Shown one piece after another: positions 1-8,345 of a stretch of DNA of 64,000 nucleotides (within the stretch, counting starts at the first letter, position 1; each line of letters starts with the position of its first letter). The DNA lies in assembly GCF_030643805.1 (NCBI RefSeq), contig NZ_CP094656.1:3596001-3660000 (forward strand). Reading direction: 5' to 3'. The notes under the pieces are model-generated. The model was not told the DNA's origin. It saw only the letters and a list, made by a program, of their open reading frames with translations, and did not search any database. This DNA is from Alkalihalobacillus sp. AL-G. GTDB lineage: Bacteria; Bacillota; Bacilli; Bacillales; Fictibacillaceae. A program made the translations under genes and the position numbers.

Positions 1-1522
1 CGCCAGTCAAACGGGAGCCAACCTGTGTCGCTAACCGAATCCTCTGGGCTTCCCCGCCCGAAAGTGTCCCTGCCGAACGGCTGAGCGTCAGGTAATCAAG
101 CCCGACATTGACAAGAAACCCAAGTCTGTCGTTGATCTCACGTAAAATCAACCGACCGATTTGCAGTTCCTTTTCTGTAAGCTCCAGTGTATTAAATAAG
201 CTTTGTGCGTCCTTAACCGACAGCTCCGTTATGTTTCCGATATGGTTTCCGCGAATCCGTACCGCTCGTGCTTCCTCTTTTAGGCGGTAACCGTCACAAG
301 TCGGACAAGGCTTCCGAGCCATGTATCCTTCCATCTGCTCACGAATATAATCGGAGCTCGTTTCATGGTAACGGCGCTTAATATTCGGAACGACGCCTTC
401 AAACATGATTTTGTTTTCACGCACCTGACCAAAATCGTTTTCATAGCGGAAGTGGATCTTATCCCTTCCACTGCCGTACAATACTTTATCCAGCTGTGAT
501 TTCGGCAGATTTTTGACCGGAACATCCATATCGATACCGTAATGATCGCACACGCTTTTTAAAAGCTGCGGGTAATATTGTGAGCTTTGCGGTTCCCAAG
601 GGGCAAGCGCATGGTCCTTAAGCGAACGATCCCAGTCTGGAATGACGAGGTCAAGGTCGACCTCAAGCTTCGTACCAAGCCCATCACAGCTCGGACATGC
701 ACCGAACGGACTGTTGAACGAGAACAAGCGCGGTTCCAGCTCTCCGATCGAAAAACCGCAATACGGACAAGCATGATGCTGACTGAACAACAATTCTTCT
801 TCTCCAATTACATCAACGATCACTTTTCCGTCTGCAATATTCAGTGCCGTTTCAAGGGAATCGGCTAGACGTGTTTCAACCCCGTCCTTGACAACGATCC
901 GATCGATCACAATCTCGATCGAGTGCTTTTTATTCTTTTCAAGCTTAATGTCCTCACTTACGTCTTGGATCTCTCCGTCAACACGGACCCGGACATAGCC
1001 TTGCTTTTTAATATCCTCGAAAACCTTGACGTGTTCACCCTTCCGTCCGGAAACGACAGGTGCAAGGATCTGAAGCTTGGTGCGTTCCGTGTACTCCATA
1101 ATCCGGTCGACCATCTGTTGAACCGTTTGGGACGTGATCTCAACATCATGGTTCGGACAGACCGGGTTCCCGATCCGTGCGAACAACAGACGTAGATAGT
1201 CATAAATCTCAGTAACGGTTCCAACAGTCGATCGCGGGTTTTTGCTCGTCGTCTTCTGATCGATGGAGATTGCCGGAGAAAGCCCTTCGATTGAATCGAC
1301 GTCCGGCTTGTCCATCTGCCCGAGGAACTGACGCGCATAGGCGGACAGCGACTCGACATACCGGCGCTGCCCCTCCGCATAAATCGTATCAAAAGCGAGT
1401 GAAGATTTCCCTGAACCCGATAGCCCAGTCAGCACGACGAGCTTGTTCCGAGGAATCGACACATCGATGTTTTTCAAATTGTGTTCGCGTGCCCCTTTTA
1501 TCGTAATGTTTTCATTTGCCAT
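1..1522 (-). CDS. uvrA: UvrABC excinuclease subunit A (3' part beyond window)
   Basis: UvrA is the ATPase that scans DNA for bulky damage and loads UvrB in nucleotide excision repair. About 507 N-terminal residues are visible; the gene continues past the left edge. The reading frame starts with ATG at 1520-1522 ([16 protein letters not shown]). The first Walker A motif GLSGSGKSS lies at residues 33-41. A zinc-binding module with two CxxC pairs (C252, C255, C276, C279) follows, and residues around it have the usual family spacing. The start is only 5 nt after the uvrB stop, so the two genes form a uvrB-uvrA operon, presumably controlled by the LexA-type box upstream of uvrB. No frameshift is seen in the visible part. 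Confidence 0.97.
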   Translation of the reverse strand, partial: MANENITIKGAREHNLKNIDVSIPRNKLVVLTGLSGSGKSSLAFDTIYAEGQRRYVESLSAYARQFLGQMDKPDVDSIEGLSPAISIDQKTTSKNPRSTVGTVTEIYDYLRLLFARIGNPVCPNHDVEITSQTVQQMVDRIMEYTERTKLQILAPVVSGRKGEHVKVFEDIKKQGYVRVRVDGEIQDVSEDIKLEKNKKHSIEIVIDRIVVKDGVETRLADSLETALNIADGKVIVDVIGEEELLFSQHHACPYCGFSIGELEPRLFSFNSPFGACPSCDGLGTKLEVDLDLVIPDWDRSLKDHALAPWEPQSSQYYPQLLKSVCDHYGIDMDVPVKNLPKSQLDKVLYGSGRDKIHFRYENDFGQVRENKIMFEGVVPNIKRRYHETSSDYIREQMEGYMARKPCPTCDGYRLKEEARAVRIRGNHIGNITELSVKDAQSLFNTLELTEKELQIGRLILREINDRLGFLVNVGLDYLTLSRSAGTLSGGEAQRIRLATQVGSRLTG

Positions 1523-1527
1523 TCGAG

Positions 1528-3507
1528 TCATCCTTCCGCTTTAAGCTCTAAAACCAAATCACGAAGCTCGGCAGCCCGCTCGAAGTTGAGATCCTTCGCC
1601 GCTTGCTTCATTTCCTTTTCCATTCGTTCAATGACCTGTTCGCGATCCTTTTTGTTCATCTTCTGAACTGGTACTTTTTTGCCATCCATATCGCTGTCTT
1701 CAGCCGCAGTGGTCACCCGGATCAGGTCTGGTATTGCTTTTTCGATCGTCTGTGGTGTGATTCCGTGTTTTTCATTATATTCAATCTGCGTGTTTCGCCG
1801 ACGCTCGGTTTCATCGATCGCAATCCGCATCGAGTTCGTTATTTTATCTGCATACATAATGACATGGCCGTTAGAATTTCGGGCTGCACGACCGGTCGTC
1901 TGAATAAGAGACCGCTCTGAGCGCAGGAACCCTTCCTTATCCGCATCAAGAATCGCAACGAGCGACACCTCAGGAATATCAAGCCCTTCCCGAAGCAGGT
2001 TGATCCCGACGAGGACGTCAAACACACCCCGTCTTAAATCGCGAATGATTTCAATCCGCTCAAGCGTTTTGATCTCCGAATGCAAGTAACGGACTTTGAC
2101 GCCGTTTTCCTGTAAATAATCGGTGAGATCCTCCGACATTTTTTTCGTTAACGTCGTGACAAGGACCCGCTCCTTCTTCTCCACACGAATTTGAATCTCA
2201 TCCATCAAGTCATCGATTTGACCTTCGATTGGACGGACGTCAATAGTCGGATCCAGCAGTCCGGTCGGTCGAATGATCTGCTCGGTCATTTCCGGTGAAT
2301 GCTCAAGCTCATACGGACCAGGCGTTGCCGACACATATACCGCCTGCTGGAACTTTTTCTCAAACTCATCAAACATGAGCGGCCGATTATCCTTAGCGGA
2401 TGGCAGCCGGAATCCATGTTCAACAAGTACCTGTTTCCGCGCTTGGTCCCCATTGTACATACCACGGACCTGAGGCAGGCTCACATGCGATTCATCAACC
2501 ATCAGTAAAAAGTCCTCTGGGAAGTAATCCATCAGCGTGTAAGGCGTCGAGCCAGCCGGTCGCAACGTCAAATGCCGCGAATAGTTCTCGATTCCTGAAC
2601 AGAACCCCATCTCCTGCATCATCTCGATGTCATAACGGGTCCGTTGTTCAATCCGCTGGGCTTCAAGCAATTTGTCCTCTGCCTTCAACTCCTTCAGACG
2701 TTCCTCGAGCTCTTCCTTTATCCGTTCGATCGCAACCTTCATCTTTTCCTCACGCGTAACGAAGTGGGAAGCCGGGAAAATCGCCACATGGCTTCTTTCA
2801 CCGAGAATTTCTCCAGTCAGTGCATCGACCTCGGTGATCCGATCGATTTCATCCCCGAAAAATTCCACACGCATACAATGCTCGTCGCGCGATGCCGGGA
2901 AAATTTCCACTACATCACCACGAACCCGGAACGTTCCGCGTGTGAAGTTAATGTCGTTCCGTGCATACTGGATATCAACCAAGTCGTGAAGCAGTTGGTC
3001 ACGATCTTTTTCCATGCCGGACCTGAGCGAAACGACGAGTTCGCGATATTCTTCCGGATTACCTAAACCGTAAATGCACGAGACACTGGCGATGATAATG
3101 ACGTCATTCCGTTCAAAAAGGGAAGAGGTCGCTGAGTGACGCAGTTTATCGATCTCATCGTTAATGCTCGCATCTTTTTCAATGAACGTATCCGATTGAG
3201 GGATATACGCTTCAGGCTGGTAATAATCATAGTAACTTACGAAATATTCGACCGCATTATTCGGGAAATACTCCTTGAATTCACTGTACAGCTGTCCCGC
3301 AAGCGTCTTATTATGAGCAATGACGAGCGTCGGTTTGTTCACCTGCTGGATGACGTTCGACATCGTAAACGTTTTACCCGTTCCTGTCGCCCCGAGCAAC
3401 GTCTGATGCCGCTTCCCGGATTTGATTCCCTTGACGAGCTCTTTGATTGCACTCGGTTGATCGCCCTGCGGCGTATATTTCGATACAAGCTCAAACTGAT
3501 TGTTCAC
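1528..3507 (-). CDS. uvrB: UvrABC excinuclease subunit B
   Basis: UvrB is the damage-verifying helicase-like subunit that receives the lesion from UvrA and recruits UvrC. The 659-residue product has the normal family length. Visible motifs: Walker [10 protein letters not shown] near residue 40, the aromatic beta-hairpin [12 protein letters not shown] near residues 92-103 that clamps DNA, helicase motif VDESH near 335, motif VI around QTTGRAARN near 540, and a C-terminal UVR domain (about 615-655) that binds UvrC. It starts with GTG after AGGAGGG at 7-nt spacing. It is first in the uvrB-uvrA operon and is preceded by a probable SOS operator at 3667-3680. Confidence 0.98.
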   Translation of the reverse strand: MNNQFELVSKYTPQGDQPSAIKELVKGIKSGKRHQTLLGATGTGKTFTMSNVIQQVNKPTLVIAHNKTLAGQLYSEFKEYFPNNAVEYFVSYYDYYQPEAYIPQSDTFIEKDASINDEIDKLRHSATSSLFERNDVIIIASVSCIYGLGNPEEYRELVVSLRSGMEKDRDQLLHDLVDIQYARNDINFTRGTFRVRGDVVEIFPASRDEHCMRVEFFGDEIDRITEVDALTGEILGERSHVAIFPASHFVTREEKMKVAIERIKEELEERLKELKAEDKLLEAQRIEQRTRYDIEMMQEMGFCSGIENYSRHLTLRPAGSTPYTLMDYFPEDFLLMVDESHVSLPQVRGMYNGDQARKQVLVEHGFRLPSAKDNRPLMFDEFEKKFQQAVYVSATPGPYELEHSPEMTEQIIRPTGLLDPTIDVRPIEGQIDDLMDEIQIRVEKKERVLVTTLTKKMSEDLTDYLQENGVKVRYLHSEIKTLERIEIIRDLRRGVFDVLVGINLLREGLDIPEVSLVAILDADKEGFLRSERSLIQTTGRAARNSNGHVIMYADKITNSMRIAIDETERRRNTQIEYNEKHGITPQTIEKAIPDLIRVTTAAEDSDMDGKKVPVQKMNKKDREQVIERMEKEMKQAAKDLNFERAAELRDLVLELKAEG

Positions 3508-3621
3508 GACCGGTCCCTCCTATTCCGAAATAAGGATGTTCAAAACGTACAAATATGCAATCCTTTTGCCCCTTGAAGCCTGCACAATCCGCACATTTTT
3601 AAATACTTACTTATTAATCTC

Positions 3622-3680
3622 TATCCAACATTATAGCACAGGAGACGCAATAAATAACAAGAAAAACGAACTTACATTCG
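3622..3680 (-). promoter_or_regulatory. uvrBA promoter with LexA/DinR-type SOS box
   Basis: On the minus strand there is an extended -10 (TGCTATAAT; hexamer at 3630-3635) about 120 nt upstream of the uvrB start. Further upstream at 3667-3680 is CGAATGTAAGTTCG, which matches the Gram-positive SOS box CGAAC-N4-GTTCG at 9 of 10 dyad positions. uvrBA of B. subtilis is LexA-controlled, so the inference of SOS control is strong. The -35 hexamer is poor (TTGTTA with a 19-nt spacer). Confidence 0.7.
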
Positions 3681-3797
3681 CCTATCAAGATTTTCCATAC
3701 TATTTCACTTGAAACGATGACCGTGCCGTTTCCGTCTAAAGATTAGGAGAAACCTGACATTGATGAAGTCAGATCGAAATGAACGGAGGTTTATGTA

Positions 3798-4178
3798 ATG
3801 AAAAAATGGTTCTATTGGTCTATCATTCTTGCTTTTATTCTTATCATGCCCGGTTGCGGTGGTTCCGATACGTTACCACTTGTGAGAAATGACGTCTCCG
3901 GGGATAATCTATCGGAACAATCAATCAAAGGCTACATCAGCGCTATCAATGCTCCCCAAATTCTCGTTTTAGAAGACATTACGAAAGAGCAGCTGGAAGA
4001 CTTCGATCCTAACGACCTTTCAACCTATCATGGCGGTGCGTTCTGGATCAAGGTGAAAACGCCTGACTCTTTTAAAATCGGACAAAAGGTTGAGGTCTGG
4101 ACGGTGGGGCCGATCCTAGAATCCTATCCTGCCCAAGCGGAAGCCGGGAAAGTGGAGATTTTAGAGGATGTGGATTGA
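3798..4178 (+). CDS. DUF3221 (YobA-like) lipoprotein
   Basis: A 126-residue secreted lipoprotein. The N-terminus has a short positively charged start, a hydrophobic stretch and a lipobox ending at Cys20 (LIMPGC), so it should be anchored to the outer face of the membrane. The rest fits the DUF3221 family: a small beta-rich domain with GYISAINAPQILV, AFWIKVKTPDSFKIGQKVEVWT and the family-typical ESYPAQAEAGKV near the C-terminus. The start has GGAGG 8 nt upstream. The function of the family is not established. It is monocistronic, between uvrB and an insertion sequence. Confidence 0.85.
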   Translation: MKKWFYWSIILAFILIMPGCGGSDTLPLVRNDVSGDNLSEQSIKGYISAINAPQILVLEDITKEQLEDFDPNDLSTYHGGAFWIKVKTPDSFKIGQKVEVWTVGPILESYPAQAEAGKVEILEDVD

Positions 4179-4314
4179 AAACTCGGGAATGTAAGGACAC
4201 TCTATCCAAGATTGGGGTTAAAAAACGCGTTACCATTCGGTTGATCGTGCGGAAACGGCTGGGCCCCCTTATTTTGGACACATGCCCAGCCATTCTCCTT
4301 CTATCGTAGAATTT

Positions 4315-5280
4315 CTATAATTTCACTTTTGTGCTCGGGATCTGCCCTCTTCGAGATAAGTCATAATACTTCTGAGGCGTGTGTGGCTTCAAGCTTCCGT
4401 GATAACGAGAATGGTTATAGAAAGCGATATATTGATCCACATAATAAAAGGCTTCTTCGTAAAATCCAAATGCATATCGGTCAAAACACTCTCTCTGTAA
4501 CACACTGTGAAAGGACTCAATATAAGCATTCATGTCTGGTGTCTTCTTTGGAATTCGCTCATGATAGACCTTGTGATGGTCACAAAAGTTGCCAAAGTCT
4601 TCGCTCACAAACTGGGGTCCGTTATCGGTTCGAAGAATCAGCTTCTTCTCAAATTCCCCAGATTTAAAGTGCACTTTCCGACGTATAAGTGCTTTTGTCA
4701 ACATCGTTGTAATATGTTTCGCCTTACAAACCGATCCACAATAATAACCAACAATGGTTCGATCATAAACGTCAATCGCACTACACACGTAAAAGAAGGC
4801 GTTGGAATCCGTTATGTTTCCATATTTGATGTCGACTTGCCAGAGTTGATTCGAGCCTGTAATCGTACGATTTCTCGCAAGTTTTCTTGGGTGTTTTGCT
4901 TTTTTTGTGTTCGGTTTTTTTAGAATTCCTAGCCCTTTACACATCCGGTACACTTTATGCTTACTAATGATCAGGGAGTGGTGGTCTTTTAGATATAGGG
5001 TCCATTTTTTGTAGCCCATAGCTCCCAACCACTCGTCCCAATAAAGTTCCATCAGATATTCTGCGATTTGCGCATCCGGAATCTTTTCCCCTTGATTGGA
5101 TACCGAGTAGCCCGGAATCGGCCGCCCTCTTTTTTTCACGTCCTCTTTGCCCCCTTGGCCTCGTAATAATAATAGAGTGACCTGGTGAAGTTGAAAGCCT
5201 CTGTCGCTTTGATCACAGAAAACCCTTCTTGCACCCACATTTTGATTTCTTCAAGCTGCACTAGTATTGGGATTTGTTTT
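4315..5280 (-). pseudogene. IS3-family transposase OrfB (DDE domain), frameshifted
   Basis: OrfB supplies the catalytic DDE integrase core of the OrfAB transposase. The core is recognisable: WQVDIKYG (first Asp), LRTDNGPQFVS (second Asp) and PDMNAYIESFHSVLQ (Glu), ending LSRRGQIPSTKVKL. The expected product is made by -1 frameshifting from orfA. Following that frame from the slippery A-run gives LEEIKMWVQEGFSVIKATEA up to EAKGAKRT and then a stop. The DDE part sits in the next frame. One base appears lost from the C5 run at 5150-5154 (G-run on the coding strand). The shift could also be a sequencing error in a homopolymer. Confidence 0.75.
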
Positions 5281-5575
5281 TTTTAAGAAGTTCCCTCAAC
5301 ATCGCTACTTCTAATTCTTTTTCGCCTAGTAGCTTCATGGCATGATCATATTTCTTTTCTAATTCTTTTCTGGATGTTTGTGGGGTTAAGGCCTCTGTTC
5401 CTTCAACTTCCATTTCATCTCGAACCTCATCTTCATAGGTCCTCATCCACTTTCGGAGGGTCTCTGTGGAAATCCCCGCACCCTTTGCCGTGGAACTCAT
5501 CTTATTGGTCTCGAGGGCCATCCGGACATATTGTTTTTTTACTTCCTCTAATACCTCAATTTTTTTCTTCGGCAT
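5261..5575 (-). CDS. IS3-family transposase OrfA (HTH)
   Basis: This 104-residue protein is the DNA-binding half of an IS3-type transposase. It has an N-terminal helix-turn-helix (residues about 12-45, with AGISTETLRKWMRTYE) and a C-terminal leucine-rich coiled coil (LEKKYDHAMKLLGEKELEVA) for dimerisation. ATG at 5573-5575 follows GGAGGTG at 7-nt spacing. The 3' end carries a run of eight A residues on the coding strand (TTAAAAAAAAC), the usual slippery signal for -1 frameshifting into orfB. OrfA alone generally acts as a regulator of transposition. Confidence 0.85.
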   Translation of the reverse strand: MPKKKIEVLEEVKKQYVRMALETNKMSSTAKGAGISTETLRKWMRTYEDEVRDEMEVEGTEALTPQTSRKELEKKYDHAMKLLGEKELEVAMLRELLKKNKSQY

Positions 5576-5678
5576 AACCAATCACCTCCCCCAAGTAGCT
5601 AAAATAGCTTATTTTTAATATAAGGGAGAATGATTTTGGTGTCTAAATGATTTAGGGGGCCTAAAAGGAAAATCGATA

Positions 5679-5738
5679 TTAATTGCGAAATCCGTAAATT
5701 AACTGCGAAAAATCGATTTTAACTGCGAAAAGTGGAAA
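5679..5738 (+). repeat. Three 20-bp-spaced iteron-like repeats
   Basis: The word TTAAYTGCGAAA occurs at 5679, 5699 and 5719, exactly 20 bp apart. Two of the copies are preceded by AATCGAT. The array lies 16 bp outside the IS end and about 100 bp upstream of the AIM24-family gene. Two helical turns of spacing would place all three copies on one DNA face. I know of no assigned function. Confidence 0.6.
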
Positions 5739-5839
5739 TACGACAAAATTGGGATAAAGCGGTCCAGAGCTTAAAAAAGGAATTTCAATTTTGCTAGTCG
5801 AATTATAAAGTAAGTGAAAATAAAGCAGGTGAAAGTGAT

Positions 5840-6535
5840 ATGTCAAAGTATTCAATTGAAGAATTTGTTCGCAACACAGTCCAAGAGGATAAAGGGGAAG
5901 GGTTTTTCGAGCAGGAGACCCCGAGAATTCTTGAAGTGAACCTAGATGGAAGCGTCTGGGCGAAGATGGGTTCGATGGTTACATACCACGGCCAAATCAA
6001 GTTTGAGCGCGAAGGAATTCTCGAACACGGCATCGGAAAAATGTTCAAAAAAGCACTATCCGGCGAAGGAGCCTCCCTTATGAAAGCTAATGGTTCGGGA
6101 AAACTTTATCTCGCCGATCAGGGGAAAAAGATCACCATTCTCCATTTAAATGGTGATTCGATTTTTGTGAACGGAAATGATCTCTTAGCATTTGAACCGT
6201 CCATCGATTGGGACATCAAACTGATGCGACGGATCACCGGCATGATGTCAGGCGGTTTATTCAATGTACACTGTCAGGGTACCGGAATGATTGCGATCAC
6301 CTCCCATTATGATCCACTGACGATCGAAGTAAAGCCCGGCCGTCCAGTATTAACAGATCCAAACGCAACCGTCGCCTGGTCAGGAGGACTTTCGCCCGAT
6401 TTCCAAACCGACGTTTCTTTAAAAACGTTTTTCGGACGGGGAAGCGGAGAATCGATACAAATGCGCTTTGAAGGCAGCGGATTCGTCGTCGTCCAACCCT
6501 ACGAAGAAGTGTACTGGAGTAGCGACAACAAATAA
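5840..6535 (+). CDS. AIM24 / DUF124 family protein
   Basis: A 231-residue cytosolic protein with no signal peptide or membrane segment. The central and C-terminal parts fit the AIM24 (DUF124) beta-rich fold: glycine-rich turns such as GSGKLYLADQGKKITILHLN, SIFVNGNDLLAFEPSIDWDI, MMSGGLFNVHCQGTGMIAI and a C-terminal FEGSGFVVVQPYEE. Yeast Aim24 is mitochondrial, but the bacterial role is unknown. An AGGTGA ribosome-binding site precedes the ATG, and a strong terminator follows directly, so the gene is monocistronic. Confidence 0.85.
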   Translation: MSKYSIEEFVRNTVQEDKGEGFFEQETPRILEVNLDGSVWAKMGSMVTYHGQIKFEREGILEHGIGKMFKKALSGEGASLMKANGSGKLYLADQGKKITILHLNGDSIFVNGNDLLAFEPSIDWDIKLMRRITGMMSGGLFNVHCQGTGMIAITSHYDPLTIEVKPGRPVLTDPNATVAWSGGLSPDFQTDVSLKTFFGRGSGESIQMRFEGSGFVVVQPYEEVYWSSDNK

Positions 6536-6551
6536 TATCAGGTATGTTGAA

Positions 6552-6577
6552 AAGCGGCATTTTCAGCCGCTTTTTTT
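6552..6577 (+). terminator. Rho-independent terminator of the AIM24-family gene
   Basis: AAGCGGC and GCCGCTT pair around a 7-nt loop and are followed by seven T residues. Confidence 0.9.
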
Positions 6578-6672
6578 CATTTTATTATCGCGAATAGGAA
6601 CCTCCGAAAGTGGAACTCAGCCCGCCGATAAGGTAACATAGGTGAAGGAAGAAGAACTGTAATTAAAGTACG

Positions 6673-6786
6673 TGTTCAAAAAGGAGGATTAAAAGAGCCG
6701 AAGCTTCTGAAGTTCGACTAACTGCTTCACATCCTGTGAGAACGTCGAACTGACTTACATCGTGTGAGCCTCGGACTTTTTGAACA
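6673..6786 (+). repeat. MITE-like repeat, copy 1 (114 bp)
   Basis: The segment is bounded by a perfect 11-bp inverted repeat, TGTTCAAAAAG at 6673 and CTTTTTGAACA ending at 6786. The first 35 bp (GTTCAAAAAGGAGGAT, then AAAAGAGCCGA) match copies at 27872 and 47894. The interior differs and carries a hairpin GTTCGAC...GTCGAAC that recurs at 39131. The element ends 8 bp before the Shine-Dalgarno of the TauE-family gene, so it lies in that gene's leader. Confidence 0.75.
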
Positions 6787-6805
6787 ACCTATTAAAGGAG
6801 CAGCT

Positions 6806-7666
6806 ATGGAACTACTATACATCATCCTAGGCTTTGCAGTCGGCATTTTATCTGGCTATTTCGGAATCGGCGGAGGATTCATCCTGACTCCGATCCTTAT
6901 GCTGATCGGATATTCACCAATCGCAGCGATCACAATGAGTCTTATGTATGCAATCGGCTCCTCGGCATCAGGAGTTTTCGCCCATTTTAAAATGAAAAAC
7001 GTTGCTTGGAAAACAGCAATCATCCTTGGTATAAGCGGTGTGACAGCGACTCAGCTTGCGAAACCCATCGTACTCTGGCTTGATGAAAACAACTATGATG
7101 AAACCGTCATCCCTGTTATATATGCAATGATTATCGCCTATTTTGCCTATTCGTTATTAAAAAAGGACCCGAAAAAAAAGCAAGCCTCAAAAGGCGGCGA
7201 ACCGAATATCGTAAAAACAATCATTATCGGTTTCATCGGTGGTTTCTTGTCCTCAGCTTTAGGTGTCGGCGGTGGATTCGTAATGGTCCCACTCTTGATT
7301 TCCTTGATGGGATTTGAATCTAGAAAAGCCGTCGGAACAAGCTTAGTCAGTGTCTTTTTAATCGTGATTGCCGGCTTCCTATCCTATGCGGTCGTCATCG
7401 AATTCGATTTCATTGTCGCACTATTGCTGATCGCTGGCGCACTATTCGGAGGGCAGATCGGTGCAAAATTAACCGGACTTTACTCAGATTCACAGATCAA
7501 AACGTATTTCGGACTACTCTACGTCACTACACTAATAAGTATTTTGTTAGAACTCTTTAACCTAGATACAGCCGGAATCATTGTAATCGGAATTTACTTT
7601 GTAACATTACTCGGTAAGTTCATCAAGGATATTTTACAGAGGAAGCACAGCACGTCAGCATCATAA
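6806..7666 (+). CDS. TauE/SafE-family anion permease
   Basis: A 286-residue integral membrane protein of the TauE/SafE (former DUF81) family, associated with export or uptake of sulfite, sulfoacetate and related anions. The family hallmark is duplicated: GILSGYFGIGGGFILTP near residues 13-29 and GFLSSALGVGGGFVMVP near 150-170. About eight hydrophobic segments are visible, with a lysine-rich cytoplasmic loop in the middle (KKDPKKKQASK). ATG at 6806 was chosen over an in-frame ATG at 6764 because AAAGGAG sits 5 nt upstream. The substrate cannot be told from sequence. A MITE-like repeat occupies the leader. Confidence 0.88.
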   Translation: MELLYIILGFAVGILSGYFGIGGGFILTPILMLIGYSPIAAITMSLMYAIGSSASGVFAHFKMKNVAWKTAIILGISGVTATQLAKPIVLWLDENNYDETVIPVIYAMIIAYFAYSLLKKDPKKKQASKGGEPNIVKTIIIGFIGGFLSSALGVGGGFVMVPLLISLMGFESRKAVGTSLVSVFLIVIAGFLSYAVVIEFDFIVALLLIAGALFGGQIGAKLTGLYSDSQIKTYFGLLYVTTLISILLELFNLDTAGIIVIGIYFVTLLGKFIKDILQRKHSTSAS

Positions 7667-7673
7667 ACGAACG

Positions 7674-7729
7674 AAGAAAAAGAGCCAGACCGTCCCAGTA
7701 TTATATCTGGTAAGTCTGGCTCTATTTTC
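7674..7729. terminator. Bidirectional terminator between TauE-family gene and csbA
   Basis: AGAGCCAGAC at 7681 pairs with GTCTGGCTCT at 7714. T-rich tracts lie on both sides (ATTTTC on the plus strand, TTTTTCTTC on the minus strand), fitting two convergent genes. Confidence 0.85.
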
Positions 7730-7739
7730 ACACCCTGGT

Positions 7740-7964
7740 CTAACTCCACTTTTTATTTACTTTTTTACCAATTCGCATCGATAAATAGCTTCCGATGATC
7801 ACACCGACCACAGCCAGCACGACCGTCCAAGCTGAGCTGTAATTTTGAAACGTTACAATCATCACAACGATTGAAAGCGCAATCGATATCAAACGATTAT
7901 ATGTAACCCGAACCAAGAATGGAATTAAGAAGATGGGTAAAAGAAGTGCTCCGATCATTTCCAT
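7740..7964 (-). CDS. csbA: CsbA family small membrane protein
   Basis: A 74-residue hydrophobic protein with two to three membrane segments and a basic C-terminus (MRIGKKVNKKWS). Sequence and position near uvrBA match CsbA (DUF2198), a sigma-B-controlled protein in B. subtilis of unknown function. GAGGGG lies about 11 nt upstream of the ATG. I saw no clear sigma-B promoter here; a sigma-A-like promoter with a long spacer is upstream at 8031-8061. Confidence 0.85.
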   Translation of the reverse strand: MEMIGALLLPIFLIPFLVRVTYNRLISIALSIVVMIVTFQNYSSAWTVVLAVVGVIIGSYLSMRIGKKVNKKWS

Positions 7965-8030
7965 ATAAAAACAAACCCCTCATCAAACTCCCTCGCAAAA
8001 AAGGAAGTGTATCCGTTATGTATCATCTCC

Positions 8031-8061
8031 ATTATAGGTTTTAATAGCAAGAAGTTCAATT
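8031..8061 (-). promoter_or_regulatory. Possible sigma-A promoter for csbA
   Basis: On the minus strand TTGAAC (8056-8061) and a perfect TATAAT (8031-8036) are separated by 19 nt, which is longer than ideal. Confidence 0.35.
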
Positions 8062-8071
8062 TATCCAAACA

Positions 8072-8159
8072 AAAACAGGGTGACTCACCAAGGTTCAGCG
8101 GCCTCCGCTACTTCATACAACGTAGAGGTTTCCGAAACTAGATCTGAGTCAGCCCTGTT
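8072..8159 (-). terminator. Terminator of the rap-phr operon
   Basis: On the minus strand ACAGGGCTGACTCA pairs with TGAGTCACCCTGT across a long internal arm and is followed by TTTTTGTTT. Confidence 0.75.
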
Positions 8160-8188
8160 CTGAAAATACAACTGGCAGCTGTCATTCA

Positions 8189-8344
8189 TTAAAGAGTAGT
8201 TGAAGCTTTGGCATCTCCTGGTGTGATGGAATCCTTGATGATGCCATCATGCGCATGGGCAGAGCCAGCTGGGCTAAATAGGATTGCAGTAGCCAACGCT
8301 AAAGCAATTGTACCAAAAGTTACGACCTTCCCTCTTTTTTTCAT
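8189..8344 (-). CDS. Phr-type signalling pre-peptide
   Basis: This 51-codon gene starts 1 nt after the rap stop codon. The product begins MKKRGKVVTFGTIALALATA, has a hydrophobic signal core and an Ala-x-Ala-like cleavage zone (SAHAH), and ends DGIIKDSITPGDAKASTTL. Size, export signal and position right after a Rap gene are those of Phr pre-peptides, whose C-terminal pentapeptide is released outside, re-imported by Opp and inhibits the partner Rap. The last five residues would be ASTTL. They lack the Arg/Lys seen at position 2 of many B. subtilis Phr peptides, so the mature form is uncertain. Confidence 0.8.
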   Translation of the reverse strand: MKKRGKVVTFGTIALALATAILFSPAGSAHAHDGIIKDSITPGDAKASTTL

Positions 8345-8345
8345 G

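Larger units (their letters stand above)
4260..5663 (-). mobile_element. IS3-family insertion sequence, 1404 bp, frameshifted
   Basis: The element contains an orfA-orfB pair bounded by imperfect terminal inverted repeats. The left end reads TGGGCCCCCTTA from 4260; the right end, read inward from 5663, is TAGGCCCCCTAAA. Further matches inside both ends include GACAC and CATTCTCC. I could not see a convincing target-site duplication. orfB carries a frameshift, so this copy is probably not autonomously active. Confidence 0.8.

Noticed and set aside
958-1392. Long minus-strand ORF inside uvrA
   Set aside because: It is out of frame with the clear UvrA reading frame and its product is compositionally biased (Arg/Ser-rich).
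4072-4293. Minus-strand ORF overlapping the DUF3221 gene end
   Set aside because: Proline/Arg-rich shadow that crosses into the IS end; no start signal.
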